From Bacillus methanolicus (GTDB lineage Bacteria > Bacillota > Bacilli > Bacillales > Cytobacillaceae), in the NCBI RefSeq assembly GCF_008764295.1, contig NZ_VTQX01000012.1, positions 1-64,000 of the forward strand: DNA of 64,000 bases, given 5' to 3'. Positions 27,485-37,920 of the stretch are shown one piece after another (position 1 is the first letter of the stretch; every line of letters starts with the position of its first letter). Made by a program: the position numbers and the translations under genes. The notes beneath the pieces were generated by a model that worked only from the letters and a program-made list of their open reading frames with translations, did not search any database and was not told the DNA's origin.

Positions 27485-27853
27485 TTATTCTAATCCTGCG
27501 AGCCATTCTGCCATTGCCTCTTCTTGACCTGGAACTAGTCCTCCAGGCATACCGCCTTGAGTTCCATTCGTTAAGATATCAACAATTTCCTCATGACTAA
27601 ATTTATCACCAACACCAATTAATGCTGGGGCAGTTGCACCCTCATAGTTACCACCATGACAAGAAACACAGCCTTTTTGTTGGTAAAGCTCTTCTGGAGT
27701 TGCAGACGCTAGGTCTTCTGTTTCTGCACCGCCATTTTCTTGCTCAGCTGCAATTTCTTTCATGTCTCCGACACCTTTAAAAGACATTAAGAACATAGCA
27801 GCCACCCCAATGACCATGATTAAAACAAATGGAATAATTGGATTCCGATTCAT
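27485..27853 (-). CDS. cccA: CccA, membrane-anchored cytochrome c550
   Basis: 122 residues from ATG 27853, preceded by AAGGGAGG; B. subtilis CccA has 120. One N-terminal membrane helix at about 7-25, an acidic linker, then a class I cytochrome c domain with haem site CVSCH (Cys62, Cys65, His66) and axial methionine in GGMPGG. It carries electrons on the outer membrane face in the aerobic chain. Confidence 0.95.
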   Translation of the reverse strand: MNRNPIIPFVLIMVIGVAAMFLMSFKGVGDMKEIAAEQENGGAETEDLASATPEELYQQKGCVSCHGGNYEGATAPALIGVGDKFSHEEIVDILTNGTQGGMPGGLVPGQEEAMAEWLAGLE

Positions 27854-28111
27854 TGCGTTTAAACCTCCCTTATGTAAAAACCGCCAGTCAAATAGATGAG
27901 TCAATTCCATAATGAGCTTAAAGGTAAAAACGAACATTTATATCGCAGAGCAAAAAATCAGATCATTTCATCGCGTTCGTTCAATTCCTATTATAGGAGC
28001 CATTATGAAAAGGACAAATATAAATACAAACAACCTTTATTTTACTCGAAAAATGATAGAAGGAAAAGACCTAAAGTAAAGTTTGTCACAGTAAGTTCAA
28101 AAAAAAGTCAA
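27854..28111. other. Spacer between cccA and the acyl-CoA dehydrogenase gene
   Basis: AT-rich sequence upstream of cccA. An open frame of 78 codons on the plus strand begins inside the cccA extension and has no ribosome binding site, so it is not called. No other structure before the terminator at 28112. Confidence 0.45.
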
Positions 28112-28137
28112 AAACTTCACTTGTTATCGTGAAGTTT
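28112..28137 (-). terminator. Terminator of the acyl-CoA dehydrogenase gene
   Basis: AAACTTCAC and GTGAAGTTT form a 9-bp stem; TTTTTGACTTTTTT follows on the minus strand. Confidence 0.8.
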
Positions 28138-28182
28138 CATTGGTTATGATATGTTTTTTCATTATTTTTATTCTAATCATTC

Positions 28183-29322
28183 TTAACAGCCTATTTGGCG
28201 AGCAATGACCATTCGTTGAATCTCTGACGTTCCCTCCCCAATTTCTGTTAATTTTCCATCTCGTAAATAGCGTTCGACTTCGTACTCCTTCATATATCCA
28301 TAGCCACCGTGAATCTGAATTGCTTGATCGGCTACCTCGCAACAAATTTCCGAGGCATAGAGCTTGCACATCGACGCTTCCTTTGTAAAAGAGCGCCCAA
28401 CGTCCTTTAACCACGCCGCTTTATAAACCATATTGCGAGCGAGTTCAATCTTCATCGCCATATCAGCTAACTTAAATTGAATTGCCTGAAATTTTGAAAG
28501 AGTGGTTCCGAATTGTCTTCTTTCTTTTGCATATTGCAGCGCTTTCTCATAGGCGGCCTGAGCAATTCCTACGGCCATCGCCCCTATTCCAATCCTTCCC
28601 CCGTCTAACGTAATAAGAAATTGTTTAAATCCCTCGCCTTTTTTTCCAAGCAGATTTTCGGTCGGAACTTCAACATTATCCAGAATGAGCTCTGTCGTAT
28701 TTGAAGCGTGTAAGCCCATTTTTTCATAATTGTTTTTAACTGAAAATCCTGAAGCATCAGTTGGAACAATAATCGCACTTATTTCTTTTTTTCCATTCAC
28801 TTGACCTGTCACAGCCGTCAACGCAAGATGTTTTGCGTAGCTGGCATTGGTAATAAAACACTTGCTTCCATTAATTATAAAGGAGCCACTTTCTTCCTTC
28901 GCCACCGTTTCCGTACCCGCGGCATCAGATCCCGCATTAGGTTCCGTTAGCCCAAATGCTCCGAGTGAACGCCCTTGGCAAATAGGCACTAAATATTCTT
29001 GCTTTTGCTTTTCTGTTCCAAATAATGCGAGAGGAGCACCACCTAATGAAATATGAGCAGAATACGTGATGCCAGTTGATGCACAGGCCCTACTTAATTC
29101 CTCTGTAACAATCGCAAAGCTAATTGTATCAGCTCCCCCTCCCCCATACTCTTCCGGAAAAGGCAAGCCCATCATTCCCATTTCACCAAGTTTGTTGAAA
29201 ATATCACATGGAAACTCCCTTTTCATATCACGCTCAATCGCCCCAGGTTCAACCTCTTCCTTCGCAAACTCCTTAATTGTACGGCGAATCATGTTTTGTT
29301 CAGGCGTAAATTCAAAATTCAC
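28183..29322 (-). CDS. Acyl-CoA dehydrogenase
   Basis: 379 residues from GTG 29322, five bases after GGGGGAG, exactly the family length; the open frame to 29418 adds 32 unlikely residues. FAD-binding segments GAFGLTEPNAGSDA and CFITNA, and the C-terminal QIHGGYGYMKEYEVERYLRD and TEIGEGTSEIQR, with the likely catalytic glutamate in EGTSEIQR, mark a short/medium-chain acyl-CoA dehydrogenase. It performs the first oxidation step of beta-oxidation or branched-chain acyl-CoA breakdown; the substrate cannot be read from the sequence. It is not part of this gene cluster in B. subtilis. Confidence 0.9.
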   Translation of the reverse strand: MNFEFTPEQNMIRRTIKEFAKEEVEPGAIERDMKREFPCDIFNKLGEMGMMGLPFPEEYGGGGADTISFAIVTEELSRACASTGITYSAHISLGGAPLALFGTEKQKQEYLVPICQGRSLGAFGLTEPNAGSDAAGTETVAKEESGSFIINGSKCFITNASYAKHLALTAVTGQVNGKKEISAIIVPTDASGFSVKNNYEKMGLHASNTTELILDNVEVPTENLLGKKGEGFKQFLITLDGGRIGIGAMAVGIAQAAYEKALQYAKERRQFGTTLSKFQAIQFKLADMAMKIELARNMVYKAAWLKDVGRSFTKEASMCKLYASEICCEVADQAIQIHGGYGYMKEYEVERYLRDGKLTEIGEGTSEIQRMVIARQIGC

Positions 29323-29422
29323 GGAAACTCCCCCCTTGACCTGACGATGCAATCGCTTACAATGATAGTATGAAGAAGTTCCGTGAATTATCTCTATATT
29401 TCTAAAAAAGCTGGGCATTAAT

Positions 29423-29959
29423 CTAAAAAATTTGGATCAAAATAGATATTACGACAAAAACTAAACCAAGATATCCAGAAATCAAAAAATATACGAGCCT
29501 TAACTTTTTCCCTGTTATAATCCATAACAAGCAATTCAAACATAGTACAACATAGAGAATAATAATATTGTCGCCCATGAAATTTGTTGCTATTTCCGCA
29601 CTCGACAATAATAAAAGAAGACCCGTCATTATTAAAGCAATATGATACTGTACGCCTTTTTTGAAAAAATAATATGTGAGCATGATTCCCATTATCGTAA
29701 AAAGAACTGCAATCACTATTTGCAAATCGAAAGATAATTCTGTAAAATAAAAGAAAAAAACATATATTGGAATTAATAAGAGCGGAAGAATATATTGCTT
29801 CTGAAATGCTTTTTTGATTTTTTTTGATTTAGACTGCTGAGGATGGTTTCCCTCCGTGTATAAGGTTAATAAATAATCACAATACTGTTCTGGAAGCATC
29901 CTGTTTTCCTTCCAGGTCATTATTTCATTTACAATTATTGCTTTTCGCTTTTCATCCAT
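29423..29959 (-). CDS. Uncharacterised multi-helix membrane protein
   Basis: 178 residues. A soluble N-terminus of about 50 residues (MTWKENRMLPEQYCDYLLTLYTEG) resembles the small N-terminal domain of DUF2157-like proteins, and at least four membrane helices follow. Basic cluster KSKKIKKAFQKQ precedes the first helix. ATG follows AAAGGATG. It lies between sigA and the acyl-CoA dehydrogenase on the same strand. I cannot assign a function. Confidence 0.75.
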   Translation of the reverse strand: MDEKRKAIIVNEIMTWKENRMLPEQYCDYLLTLYTEGNHPQQSKSKKIKKAFQKQYILPLLLIPIYVFFFYFTELSFDLQIVIAVLFTIMGIMLTYYFFKKGVQYHIALIMTGLLLLLSSAEIATNFMGDNIIILYVVLCLNCLLWIITGKKLRLVYFLISGYLGLVFVVISILIQIF

Positions 29960-29995
29960 GGTTTCGCATCCTTTATAATAAAAGGCTATTCTTTA

Positions 29996-30042
29996 TAAAA
30001 AGAAAATAGCTTACCTCAATTGTAAGAAGTAAACTATTTTCT
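29996..30042 (-). terminator. Terminator of sigA
   Basis: AGAAAATAG and CTATTTTCT, extended by TTAC/GTAA around one mismatch, form the stem; TTTTTAT follows on the minus strand. Confidence 0.8.
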
Positions 30043-30073
30043 AGCAATAACTTTCTTATATTTTATTCAAGCT

Positions 30074-31198
30074 TTATTCTAAAAAGTCTTTTAATCTTTT
30101 GCTTCGGCTTGGGTGTCTAAGCTTGCGAAGTGCTTTAGCCTCAATTTGTCTTATCCGTTCACGTGTCACTCCGAAGACTTTGCCCACTTCTTCAAGTGTA
30201 CGTGTGCGTCCATCATCTAATCCAAAGCGTAGACGTAGCACATTTTCTTCTCTATCGGTTAATGTATCTAGAACATCTTCAAGCTGTTCTTTTAATAATT
30301 CATATGCTGCGTGTTCAGAAGGAGATGTCGCATCTTGGTCTTCAATGAAGTCTCCTAAATGTGAATCATCTTCCTCACCGATCGGAGTTTCAAGAGACAC
30401 AGGTTCTTGCGCAATTTTTAAAATTTCACGGACTTTATCTGGTGTTAAATCCATATCTTCCGCAATTTCTTCTGGCGTCGGTTCGCGTCCCAAATCTTGG
30501 AGAAGTTGACGTTGTACACGAATTAATTTATTGATCGTTTCGACCATATGAACCGGAATCCGAATCGTTCTTGCTTGGTCAGCAATTGCACGAGTGATCG
30601 CTTGGCGAATCCACCATGTTGCATACGTACTAAATTTAAAACCTTTGCGATAATCAAATTTTTCAACTGCTTTAATTAAACCCATATTTCCTTCTTGAAT
30701 TAAATCAAGAAAAAGCATTCCACGTCCGACATAACGCTTTGCTATACTAACAACGAGACGTAGGTTTGCCTCAGCTAAACGGCGTTTTGCTTCTTCATCA
30801 CCATCTTCAATTCTTTCAGCTAAGTTAATCTCTTCTTCAGCCGAGAGTAGATCAACGCGCCCAATTTCCTTTAAATACATGCGCACAGGATCATTAATTT
30901 TCACACCAGGAGGAACACTGAGGTCGTTTAGATCAAACTCTTCTTCTCCTTTAGAAAGCTCCTGTACATTCGGATCACTATCGTCATTCTCATCCACAAG
31001 TTCTACACCATGCTCTTCTAAGAAAGCATAAAATTCATCCATCGTATCCGAATCTAATTCAAAACTGGACAGTTTTTCTGCAATATGATCATAGGCGAGA
31101 ACACCCGTTTTCTTTCCTACTTCTGTTAATTGTTCCTTTGCTTGTTCTAGGGTCAAATCTGAATCAACCTCTTTTGAACGGGCCGACTTTTCAGCCAT
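30074..31198 (-). CDS. sigA: Primary sigma factor SigA (RpoD)
   Basis: 374 residues. Region 1.1 is at 1-75, the acidic linker near 85-110, region 1.2-2.4 at 100-220 ([13 protein letters not shown], then [20 protein letters not shown] for -10 recognition), region 3 to about 300, and region 4.2 helix-turn-helix ([20 protein letters not shown]) for -35 recognition near the end. It directs RNA polymerase to housekeeping promoters such as those noted here for glyQ and hrcA. It follows dnaG, as in the classical macromolecular synthesis operon, but rpsU lies 20 kb away. Confidence 0.98.
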   Translation of the reverse strand: MAEKSARSKEVDSDLTLEQAKEQLTEVGKKTGVLAYDHIAEKLSSFELDSDTMDEFYAFLEEHGVELVDENDDSDPNVQELSKGEEEFDLNDLSVPPGVKINDPVRMYLKEIGRVDLLSAEEEINLAERIEDGDEEAKRRLAEANLRLVVSIAKRYVGRGMLFLDLIQEGNMGLIKAVEKFDYRKGFKFSTYATWWIRQAITRAIADQARTIRIPVHMVETINKLIRVQRQLLQDLGREPTPEEIAEDMDLTPDKVREILKIAQEPVSLETPIGEEDDSHLGDFIEDQDATSPSEHAAYELLKEQLEDVLDTLTDREENVLRLRFGLDDGRTRTLEEVGKVFGVTRERIRQIEAKALRKLRHPSRSKRLKDFLE

Positions 31199-31262
31199 AT
31201 GTACCCCTCCTTCTAAAAATCACGAAAACGATTGGAATTTTTACTTTTATCGTTAAAATTTG

Positions 31263-31284
31263 GGTTATGTTTTATTACATAACC
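31263..31284 (-). other. Hairpin between dnaG and sigA
   Basis: GGTTATGT and ACATAACC, loop of six bases, with no T-run. It could be an mRNA processing or stability element in the dnaG-sigA transcript; the sequence shows only the stem. Confidence 0.5.
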
Positions 31285-31306
31285 TTCATTTTGAAACCAC
31301 TTTTAA

Positions 31307-33124
31307 TTATAAGGATTTTCTGAGCTGAATGATTTCCATCGCAACTCGAGCTGCACCAGAAAAATCAGATTCTGCCTCCAGCTGTTGCCGTTCTCTTTCT
31401 TTTTCCTTTATCATTAACAACTTTTGATGTTTCAACACCTGATTAATATAATCGCTTAACTCTTGTTCACTCAGTTCTTCATTAACTGACATCATTTCAA
31501 TGTTAGCAATAACCCGCCTAAGTTTATCATCTGTCAAATAGTTTATAAACTGACTTGGATTTGGCTCCATTCCTTTTTCATAGTATCCATATAAATAAGT
31601 AATAATCGCTTGATGCTCATCAATATTAAAAGAATGACTTGAGAGCCTCTCTTGCACTTTATAAGCTATATTAGGATCTCTCATCATGTGGTAAATTAAT
31701 CTTCTTTCAGCATTGTGAAAGGCTGGTTTTAATGGTTCAATCTGCCTACTGGAAACATATTTTTGCTTTTGTTCAGCAAAGGACTGCCCTTGGTTTTTTC
31801 TTTTTTGTGCAAAATAGAGCTGCTTCTGTTGCTCTTTTAAAGCATCCAAGGAAAGAGAAAATTCATTCGAAATTTGCCTTAAATAATGATCTCGCTCCAC
31901 CGCCTTATCGAGCTGGCTAATTTCCCTTAATACTTCTTCGATATACTGCAAGCGATCTCCTTCGTTTTGCAGATCTTTTCCTCTTCTGAAGTAAAGAAGC
32001 TTAAAAGCCATGAAAGTCATGCTTGAACCAACGATTTCTTTTGTAAATCTATCTTCTCCGTATTTCTTAATATAATCATCCGGGTCTAAACCATCTGGCA
32101 TCATCGCGACTCTCACTTGAGAGCCAGCTTCACTCAATAAATTGGCTGCACGATAAGCCGCTTCAATCCCTGCATTGTCAGAATCATAACAAATCGTTAC
32201 AGATTCACTATTTCTCCTAATTAAAGCAACGTGGTCACTTGTCAACGATGTTCCCATTGTAGCAACACCGTTTTCAACTCCAGCCCTGTTTGCAGCGATA
32301 CAATCGGCAAAACCTTCGAATAATACAATCTGCTGCAATTTTCTCATGCTCGGTCTTGCTAAGTGAAAATTATATAAAATTTTGCTTTTATTAAAGATTG
32401 CTGTTTCGGGACTATTTAAATATTTAGGTTCTTCTGACCCCAATGATCTCCCTGAAAATGCAATCGTATTTCCTTTTTGGTCAAAAATAGGGAACATAAT
32501 TCGATCGCGAAAACGGTCAAAATAAGTTCCGTCCTTTTCTCGTTTAATAATGAGACCTGATTTTTCCAATATAGCGGGTTCAAACTTTCTCTTTGTCAAA
32601 AATTTATAAACAAATTCCCATGAATTTAATGCATAACCAATTTGAAATTTCTCAATTGATTCTAATGTAAATCCACGATCAAGCAGATATTCCAAAGCGT
32701 GTTGACCGTCTTTTGTATTCACCAGCAAATGATGGTAAAATTTACGTATTAATTCATGAGCTTCAATCATTTGTTTTAATTCTTTTGAAAAAGATGTCTC
32801 AGTTGTAGATGCAACCTGTGATGATGAAATATCCAATGCGATATTTGCTTTTTCAGCCAGCTTAATCGCTGCTTCAGGAAACGTGAGACTGTCAAGCTCC
32901 ATAATAAACGAGAAAACATTTCCACCCGCTCCACACCCAAAACAATGATAAATTTGTTTATCTGGTGAAACGGAAAAGGATGGTGTGTTTTCACCATGGA
33001 ATGGGCATAATCCCATGTAGTTACGCCCTTGTTTTTTTAGTTGCACATAGTCGCTAATGAGATCAACTATATCAACGGCTTGGCGAATTTCATTTATTTT
33101 GTCTTCCGGAATTCGCACTTGCAT
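31307..33124 (-). CDS. dnaG: DnaG, DNA primase
   Basis: 605 residues from ATG 33124, nine bases after GGAG (33139 is a further in-frame start). N-terminal CHC2 zinc ligands Cys40, His43, Cys61, Cys64. The TOPRIM core holds EGFADCIAAN and YDSDNAG, with the catalytic acids, and the C-terminal third is the helicase-binding domain. It makes RNA primers for the lagging strand and is loaded by DnaC/DnaB helicase. First gene of dnaG-sigA. Confidence 0.97.
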   Translation of the reverse strand: MQVRIPEDKINEIRQAVDIVDLISDYVQLKKQGRNYMGLCPFHGENTPSFSVSPDKQIYHCFGCGAGGNVFSFIMELDSLTFPEAAIKLAEKANIALDISSSQVASTTETSFSKELKQMIEAHELIRKFYHHLLVNTKDGQHALEYLLDRGFTLESIEKFQIGYALNSWEFVYKFLTKRKFEPAILEKSGLIIKREKDGTYFDRFRDRIMFPIFDQKGNTIAFSGRSLGSEEPKYLNSPETAIFNKSKILYNFHLARPSMRKLQQIVLFEGFADCIAANRAGVENGVATMGTSLTSDHVALIRRNSESVTICYDSDNAGIEAAYRAANLLSEAGSQVRVAMMPDGLDPDDYIKKYGEDRFTKEIVGSSMTFMAFKLLYFRRGKDLQNEGDRLQYIEEVLREISQLDKAVERDHYLRQISNEFSLSLDALKEQQKQLYFAQKRKNQGQSFAEQKQKYVSSRQIEPLKPAFHNAERRLIYHMMRDPNIAYKVQERLSSHSFNIDEHQAIITYLYGYYEKGMEPNPSQFINYLTDDKLRRVIANIEMMSVNEELSEQELSDYINQVLKHQKLLMIKEKERERQQLEAESDFSGAARVAMEIIQLRKSL

Positions 33125-33217
33125 TGAAAACAACTCCATATATTGTAATTTCGTAAGGTCATAACATGAAAAAAGAAATGTTTATAATAAGCTCAATGAT
33201 GAGATATTCGGCAAAAA

Positions 33218-33655
33218 TCAAAGAACCCCTTTAATTTTCGACAATAATTTAGTGAAATTTTTTTCAAAGGAGATTCGATCGTCCGTTGTGAATGGCTTCG
33301 GTCCCTTGCCATACTTCCCTTGTCTTCGTGCTTTTGCCGCTAAATATCGCATATGCAGTGCAGCTTCAATATCCTTCTCATCATACAAACTTCCTCGTGG
33401 GCTTAGGACATAAACGTTTTTTGCCAATAGGGTTGAGGCTAAACCAATGTCCTGTGTAACAGCTATGTCACCAGCATGGACATGATTCATGATAAACAAG
33501 TCTGCAGCCTCTTTATCTGAATCAACATAATGCCAATTCCCACCTAAAGGATTGTTTATCATATGATTGTAGGAAGCAACAAAGGAAACATCCACACCAA
33601 AATTCTGAGCAATTTCGACAATTTCCGCTTTCACCGGACAAGAATCGGCATCCAC
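33218..33655 (-). CDS. yqxD: UPF0178/YaiI family protein (YqxD)
   Basis: 145 residues with DADSCPVK at the very start, SPRG and the basic motif KARRQGKYGKGPKPF. It resembles PIN-like nuclease folds, but no activity is established. GTG at 33655 has AAAGG five bases before it, but this makes the protein begin inside the first strand (VIVDAD in relatives); the in-frame codons before it, back to a stop, contain no ATG, GTG or TTG. Lies next to dnaG as in B. subtilis. Confidence 0.85.
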   Translation of the reverse strand: MDADSCPVKAEIVEIAQNFGVDVSFVASYNHMINNPLGGNWHYVDSDKEAADLFIMNHVHAGDIAVTQDIGLASTLLAKNVYVLSPRGSLYDEKDIEAALHMRYLAAKARRQGKYGKGPKPFTTDDRISFEKNFTKLLSKIKGVL

Positions 33656-34031
33656 TATGACCTTTACATTTCCTAATGTACTATAAATTCTACATCACTC
33701 CACATATTCCTGCTTAAAATAGGAATAAGTTTTAAATCTTGAATTTGTCGAATTTTCTTTTGGTTCTGAACTTGACTTCTATTCATAATTAGTTTATTCG
33801 TTCGGAAGTAAGTCTAAACCTATAATAAACATTTTTATCACAATTTTTTATTATAGTATAAACAATAGTATTTTTCCATTATTTTTTCTTACATAATGAA
33901 AAAGCTTTTTAAGCAATATGTTGACTCAAATGATTTTTGCCTTATTTCGTCAGTTGCCTTGGTTTCACACACCCTTTAGTTACACTAAAGGATTGGAGAA
34001 AAACTGAGCAAAAGACCAACATCGACGTATA
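33656..34031. other. Intergenic region, no gene found
   Basis: About 375 AT-rich bases upstream of yqxD. ATTCCT..AGGAAT forms a short weak dyad near 33702-33722. No ribosome binding site with an open frame, and no recognised RNA element. Confidence 0.45.
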
Positions 34032-34065
34032 AAAAAGAAAACTAGCACAATGTTTATGCACTAGT
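34032..34065 (-). terminator. Terminator of ppdkR
   Basis: In the minus-strand RNA ACUAGUGCA pairs with UGUGCUAGU (two G-U pairs), then UUUUCUUUUUUAU. The two mismatches on the plus strand become wobbles on the minus, which fixes its direction. Confidence 0.75.
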
Positions 34066-34074
34066 CACCCTCAC

Positions 34075-34893
34075 TTATTGAGATATTTTTCTCTTATAAT
34101 ACTGATTTAAAATGATATTCGCTGTTTCTTCCACAGCCTTGTTCGTCACATCAATCGTCTGGCAACCGATTTTGGAAACGATTTTCTCAAAGTACTCAAG
34201 TTCTTCGTTAATTCTCGTTAAGTTAGCATAGCTCGCTTGATCATTTAGTCCAAGGGAAATCAACCGCTCTCGTCTAATGCTATTTAATTTTTCCGAACCA
34301 ATTTTTAATCCAAAGCATTTTTCAGGCGAAGTATGAAAAAGCTCTTCAGGCGGGTCAACTTCAGGAACTAACGGTACGTTGGCAACTTTAAGTCGTTTAT
34401 GAGCTAAATATTGTGAGAGCGGCGTTTTCGATGTTCGCGAAACCCCAACAAGGACGATATCAGCCTTCAAAATCCCCCTCGGATCTCGTCCGTCATCATA
34501 CTTGACGGCAAACTCGATTGCTTCCACCTTTTTGAAATAATCTTCATCAAGCTTTCTGACCAATCCTGGTTCAAAAAGAGGTTTTATTCCACTTGCTGCT
34601 TGAATCTCATCAATTAATGGTCCAATGATGTCACAAGCATAAATCTGTTCCTTCATACTCGCTTGCTTCATATAATCACGAATCTCTGGTTTTACTAACG
34701 TATAGGCAATCATGCCCTTGTCCATTTTCACAAGTGAGATAACCTCATCAATATCTTCAATATCCTCTACATATGGGAATCGTTTAATGGTGGCGTTGCT
34801 ACCATTAAATTGGCTAACTGCAGCCTTTGTTACAAGCTCTGCTGTCTCCCCAACAGAGTCAGATACAACATAGATGATTGGAACCTTTCCCAT
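34075..34893 (-). CDS. ppdkR: PEP-synthase/pyruvate phosphate dikinase regulatory protein
   Basis: 272 residues, the DUF299 family. Starts [13 protein letters not shown] and carries the P-loop-like [15 protein letters not shown] near 150-165. Family members are bifunctional kinase/pyrophosphorylases that control PPDK or PEP synthase by threonine phosphorylation. In B. subtilis yqfL is cotranscribed with ccpN and helps control gluconeogenesis, and the 135-base gap here is compatible with that. No ppdK gene is in the window. Confidence 0.9.
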   Translation of the reverse strand: MGKVPIIYVVSDSVGETAELVTKAAVSQFNGSNATIKRFPYVEDIEDIDEVISLVKMDKGMIAYTLVKPEIRDYMKQASMKEQIYACDIIGPLIDEIQAASGIKPLFEPGLVRKLDEDYFKKVEAIEFAVKYDDGRDPRGILKADIVLVGVSRTSKTPLSQYLAHKRLKVANVPLVPEVDPPEELFHTSPEKCFGLKIGSEKLNSIRRERLISLGLNDQASYANLTRINEELEYFEKIVSKIGCQTIDVTNKAVEETANIILNQYYKRKISQ

Positions 34894-35028
34894 TTAAAAA
34901 ACCATCCCCTCTGTCACTTTTTCGACTATGTTTCCTTATAGAGACTTGACCCTACAAAACATAAAAGATGCTTGCATTTATTTTCAAGTTACTCCCGCAT
35001 ATCAAGTTTCGTATGTACAAAAAGTCAT

Positions 35029-35664
35029 TTACTCATTATTGGCAAGGGCGACCAACGCTTTTGTTAAGTTCGTTTTTGTAACTCTGCCAATCACTTCAAA
35101 TCCTTTATCTGTTTCTTTAACGACAGGTAAAGCATCAATTTGTTTATCGATCAATTTACTTGCTACATCAATTAACAAATCTTCTTTTACACACATCGTA
35201 ATATTGGGCATCCTTGTCATTATAATATTAACCGGGAGAGTCGTTAATTCCTGCTTGCCAATACTTGCGCGAAGTAAGTCCTTTCTAGACAGCACTCCAA
35301 CTAAAAGATTTTTCTGATCTACCACAAATAGTGTTCCCACATCTTCTAGAAACATCGTTACGATTGCATCATATACAGAGATATTTTCATTGACAACGAC
35401 CGGGATAGATTGATAGTCCTTTACATACAGTTTTTTGAGACTCTCAGTTAAAAGTTGCACCCCTGATTTCCCTGTATAAAAATAGCCGACCCTCGGTCTA
35501 GCATCTAAATATCCTGCCATCGTTAAAATGGCCAAATCTGGTCGCAGCGTAGCACGAGTTAAGCTTAACCGTTCAGCAATCTGTTCTCCAGTTATAGGAC
35601 CATTTCCCTTCACGATTTCTAAAATTTGCTCTTGTCGTTTGTTCAGCTCTATTGTACTCACCAC
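35029..35664 (-). CDS. ccpN: CcpN, repressor of gluconeogenic genes
   Basis: 211 residues. N-terminal helix-turn-helix (GEQIAERLSLTRATLRPDLAI) at about 20-45, then two CBS domains at about 80-135 and 140-205 that bind adenine nucleotides. In B. subtilis CcpN represses gapB and pckA in the presence of glucose. It sits between glyS and ppdkR exactly as there. Confidence 0.93.
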   Translation of the reverse strand: MVSTIELNKRQEQILEIVKGNGPITGEQIAERLSLTRATLRPDLAILTMAGYLDARPRVGYFYTGKSGVQLLTESLKKLYVKDYQSIPVVVNENISVYDAIVTMFLEDVGTLFVVDQKNLLVGVLSRKDLLRASIGKQELTTLPVNIIMTRMPNITMCVKEDLLIDVASKLIDKQIDALPVVKETDKGFEVIGRVTKTNLTKALVALANNE

Positions 35665-35777
35665 CTAATCAACCTAGTGAATAATGCTATACTTTATGAC
35701 TATTATTATATACTACTTAAAGTTGTACTGAAAGTTTTTACTTAAAGGACTATGCCAATATTCCGAACACTATCAGC

Positions 35778-35806
35778 AAGAGCCCGCTCATGTAGAGCAG
35801 GCTCTT
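35778..35806 (-). other. Strong hairpin after glyS, probable terminator without U-run
   Basis: AAGAGCCTGCTC and GAGCGGGCTCTT form a 12-bp stem with one wobble and loop of five bases. The bases after it on the minus strand are GCTGATAG, so there is no T-run. It is the only candidate end for glyQS. Confidence 0.5.
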
Positions 35807-35850
35807 ACAAATAATAGCCAATTGGATAAATTTCCTAATTACACCATTTT

Positions 35851-37920
35851 CTATTTCACGATTATTTCAGTAACATCAGCAAAACCTTTAATCACATTTG
35901 CAACTCTCGCTAATAAACTCAGTCTATTTGTTCTTAACTTTTCATTCTCAACCATAACCATCGTATGCTCAAAATAGTTGTTGATCGGCACCTTTAATGA
36001 TACAAGTAATTGAAAATACTCTTCTTCTGTTACTTCAGTTTCTAGAGCACTCTCTACTGCAGTCAACGCTGTATTCAGTTCGCTTTCCTGCTCATTTTCA
36101 AATAATGCTGAATCTACATCGACTAACGCTTCCGCCTTTGCTGCAATATTAATCACCCTGCTCAACGCTTCTATCGTATCTTTAAAATCAGCATCCTCTT
36201 TATGGTCATTCAGCGTTTCTGCTTTACGCACTAGCACTGCTACACTACCTATTTTTTGCGAAAGGACAGCATCAATAACATCATAGCGAATACCTCGTTC
36301 CTGCAGAACGTATTTAAGTCTGAGTTTAAAGAAAGCGATCAGTTCCTTCTCTAACTCCGCACTCGTTAACTTTGAAAATTGAGCTTTTTCAACCGAATCA
36401 ATCGCAAGTAAAATAAGTTTCTCAAGTTCGACATGCCAGTTTTTATTGATCAGTGTTTGCACGATTCCAGTTGCTTGCCTTCTTAAAGCATACGGATCTT
36501 GTGAGCCGCTTGGGATCAATCCGATTGCAAATGTAGATGCAATCGTATCTAATTTTTCAACAATCGCCAATGCCGCTCCTGCATTCGATCGCGCTGTATC
36601 ATCCTCAGCATTTCTAGGCATGTAATGCTCATTAATCGCTTTTGCGACTTCTTCTCGCTCACCCTTTTGAATAGCGTATTTCTCACCCATAAATCCTTGA
36701 AGTTCTGGGAATTCGTACACCATATTCGTTACGAGATCAAATTTGCTTATTTCTGCAGCACGATTCGTAATATTTTTATCCTCATTTGAAAAATTTAATT
36801 CAAATGTTAGCATATTAGCTAATTGTTTAACACGTTCTACCTTCTCAGCTAAAGTGCCAATTTCCTCATGATAAACAATCGTTTTAAACTTCTCTAAAGC
36901 CTTATCAATCTCAAGCTTCTGGTCTTCTTTATAGAAAAATGCCGCATCGGCTAACCGTGCTTTTAACACTTTCTCATTCCCTTTTGCAACGGTTTCGAGA
37001 TGCTGATGGTCCCCGTTACGGACTGTTACAAAAAAGGGAAGGAGCTTTCCTGCTGAAGACTTAACTGGGAAGTAACGTTGGTGTTCTTTCATAGAAGTAA
37101 TTAAAACCTCTTCCGGTAGTTCAAGAAATTCTTCTGCAAACTTTCCGAAAAGTGCAGTAGGGTATTCGACTAAATTATTTACCTCTTCCAGCAAATCCTC
37201 ATCAATTGGAATAACCCAATCATTTTCTTCTTCTATTTTTTTTAATTGTGATACGATTGCAGCTTTTCTTTCCTCACTATCCGCAATTACATACTGTCCT
37301 AGAAGGGTAGGAACATACTCTTCTGGTGAAGAAATTTCTACCTTTTCTCCAAGGAAACGATGTCCCATTGTCCAATTGCTTGTTGCTACGTTTGTGATTG
37401 TAAACGGAATAATCTCGCTGCCGTATATAGCAACAAGCGATTTAATTGGGCGAATATACTTCATATCCTCATTTGCCCAACGCATATTTTTCGGAAAAGT
37501 TAAGCCGGTAATAATTTGCTTCAGTTCAGGTAAAAGTGAACGAGTTTCTCCTCCTTTAATAAACTTTTCTACATGGGCATATTCGACCCCGCCGATTTCC
37601 TTAAAGTAAATATCATCAACACTCATCCCTTGTCCGCGGGAAAAGCCAATTGCAGCTTTTGACCAATTACCGTTTTCATCTAGAGCAATTTTTTTAGCTG
37701 GTCCTTTCGCTTCTTCCTGAATATCTTGCTGCGACTCAGAAACTTCTTTCACGATGACTGCCAAGCGACGCGGTGTCGAATAGGAATGGATTTCTCCAAT
37801 TTCAATTTTTTGATCGATAAACCATTTTTGAATTCTAGCGGTAAATTGCTCAATCGAACTTGTGACAAAACGTGCAGGCATTTCCTCTAAACCGATCTCA
37901 ATTAATAAATCCTTACTCAT
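35851..37920 (-). CDS. glyS: Glycyl-tRNA synthetase, beta subunit
   Basis: 689 residues, standard length. N-terminal [15 protein letters not shown] is the diagnostic opening of GlyS. HD-like and anticodon-binding domains follow (C-terminal about 570-689 with DALR-type helices). With GlyQ it charges tRNA-Gly as an alpha2beta2 enzyme. It overlaps glyQ by eight bases and is controlled through the same T-box. Confidence 0.97.
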   Translation of the reverse strand: MSKDLLIEIGLEEMPARFVTSSIEQFTARIQKWFIDQKIEIGEIHSYSTPRRLAVIVKEVSESQQDIQEEAKGPAKKIALDENGNWSKAAIGFSRGQGMSVDDIYFKEIGGVEYAHVEKFIKGGETRSLLPELKQIITGLTFPKNMRWANEDMKYIRPIKSLVAIYGSEIIPFTITNVATSNWTMGHRFLGEKVEISSPEEYVPTLLGQYVIADSEERKAAIVSQLKKIEEENDWVIPIDEDLLEEVNNLVEYPTALFGKFAEEFLELPEEVLITSMKEHQRYFPVKSSAGKLLPFFVTVRNGDHQHLETVAKGNEKVLKARLADAAFFYKEDQKLEIDKALEKFKTIVYHEEIGTLAEKVERVKQLANMLTFELNFSNEDKNITNRAAEISKFDLVTNMVYEFPELQGFMGEKYAIQKGEREEVAKAINEHYMPRNAEDDTARSNAGAALAIVEKLDTIASTFAIGLIPSGSQDPYALRRQATGIVQTLINKNWHVELEKLILLAIDSVEKAQFSKLTSAELEKELIAFFKLRLKYVLQERGIRYDVIDAVLSQKIGSVAVLVRKAETLNDHKEDADFKDTIEALSRVINIAAKAEALVDVDSALFENEQESELNTALTAVESALETEVTEEEYFQLLVSLKVPINNYFEHTMVMVENEKLRTNRLSLLARVANVIKGFADVTEIIVK

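Noticed and set aside
27896-28132. 78-codon plus-strand frame (MSQFHNELKG)
   Set aside because: No ribosome binding site, overlaps the cccA upstream region, and composition follows the AT-rich spacer.
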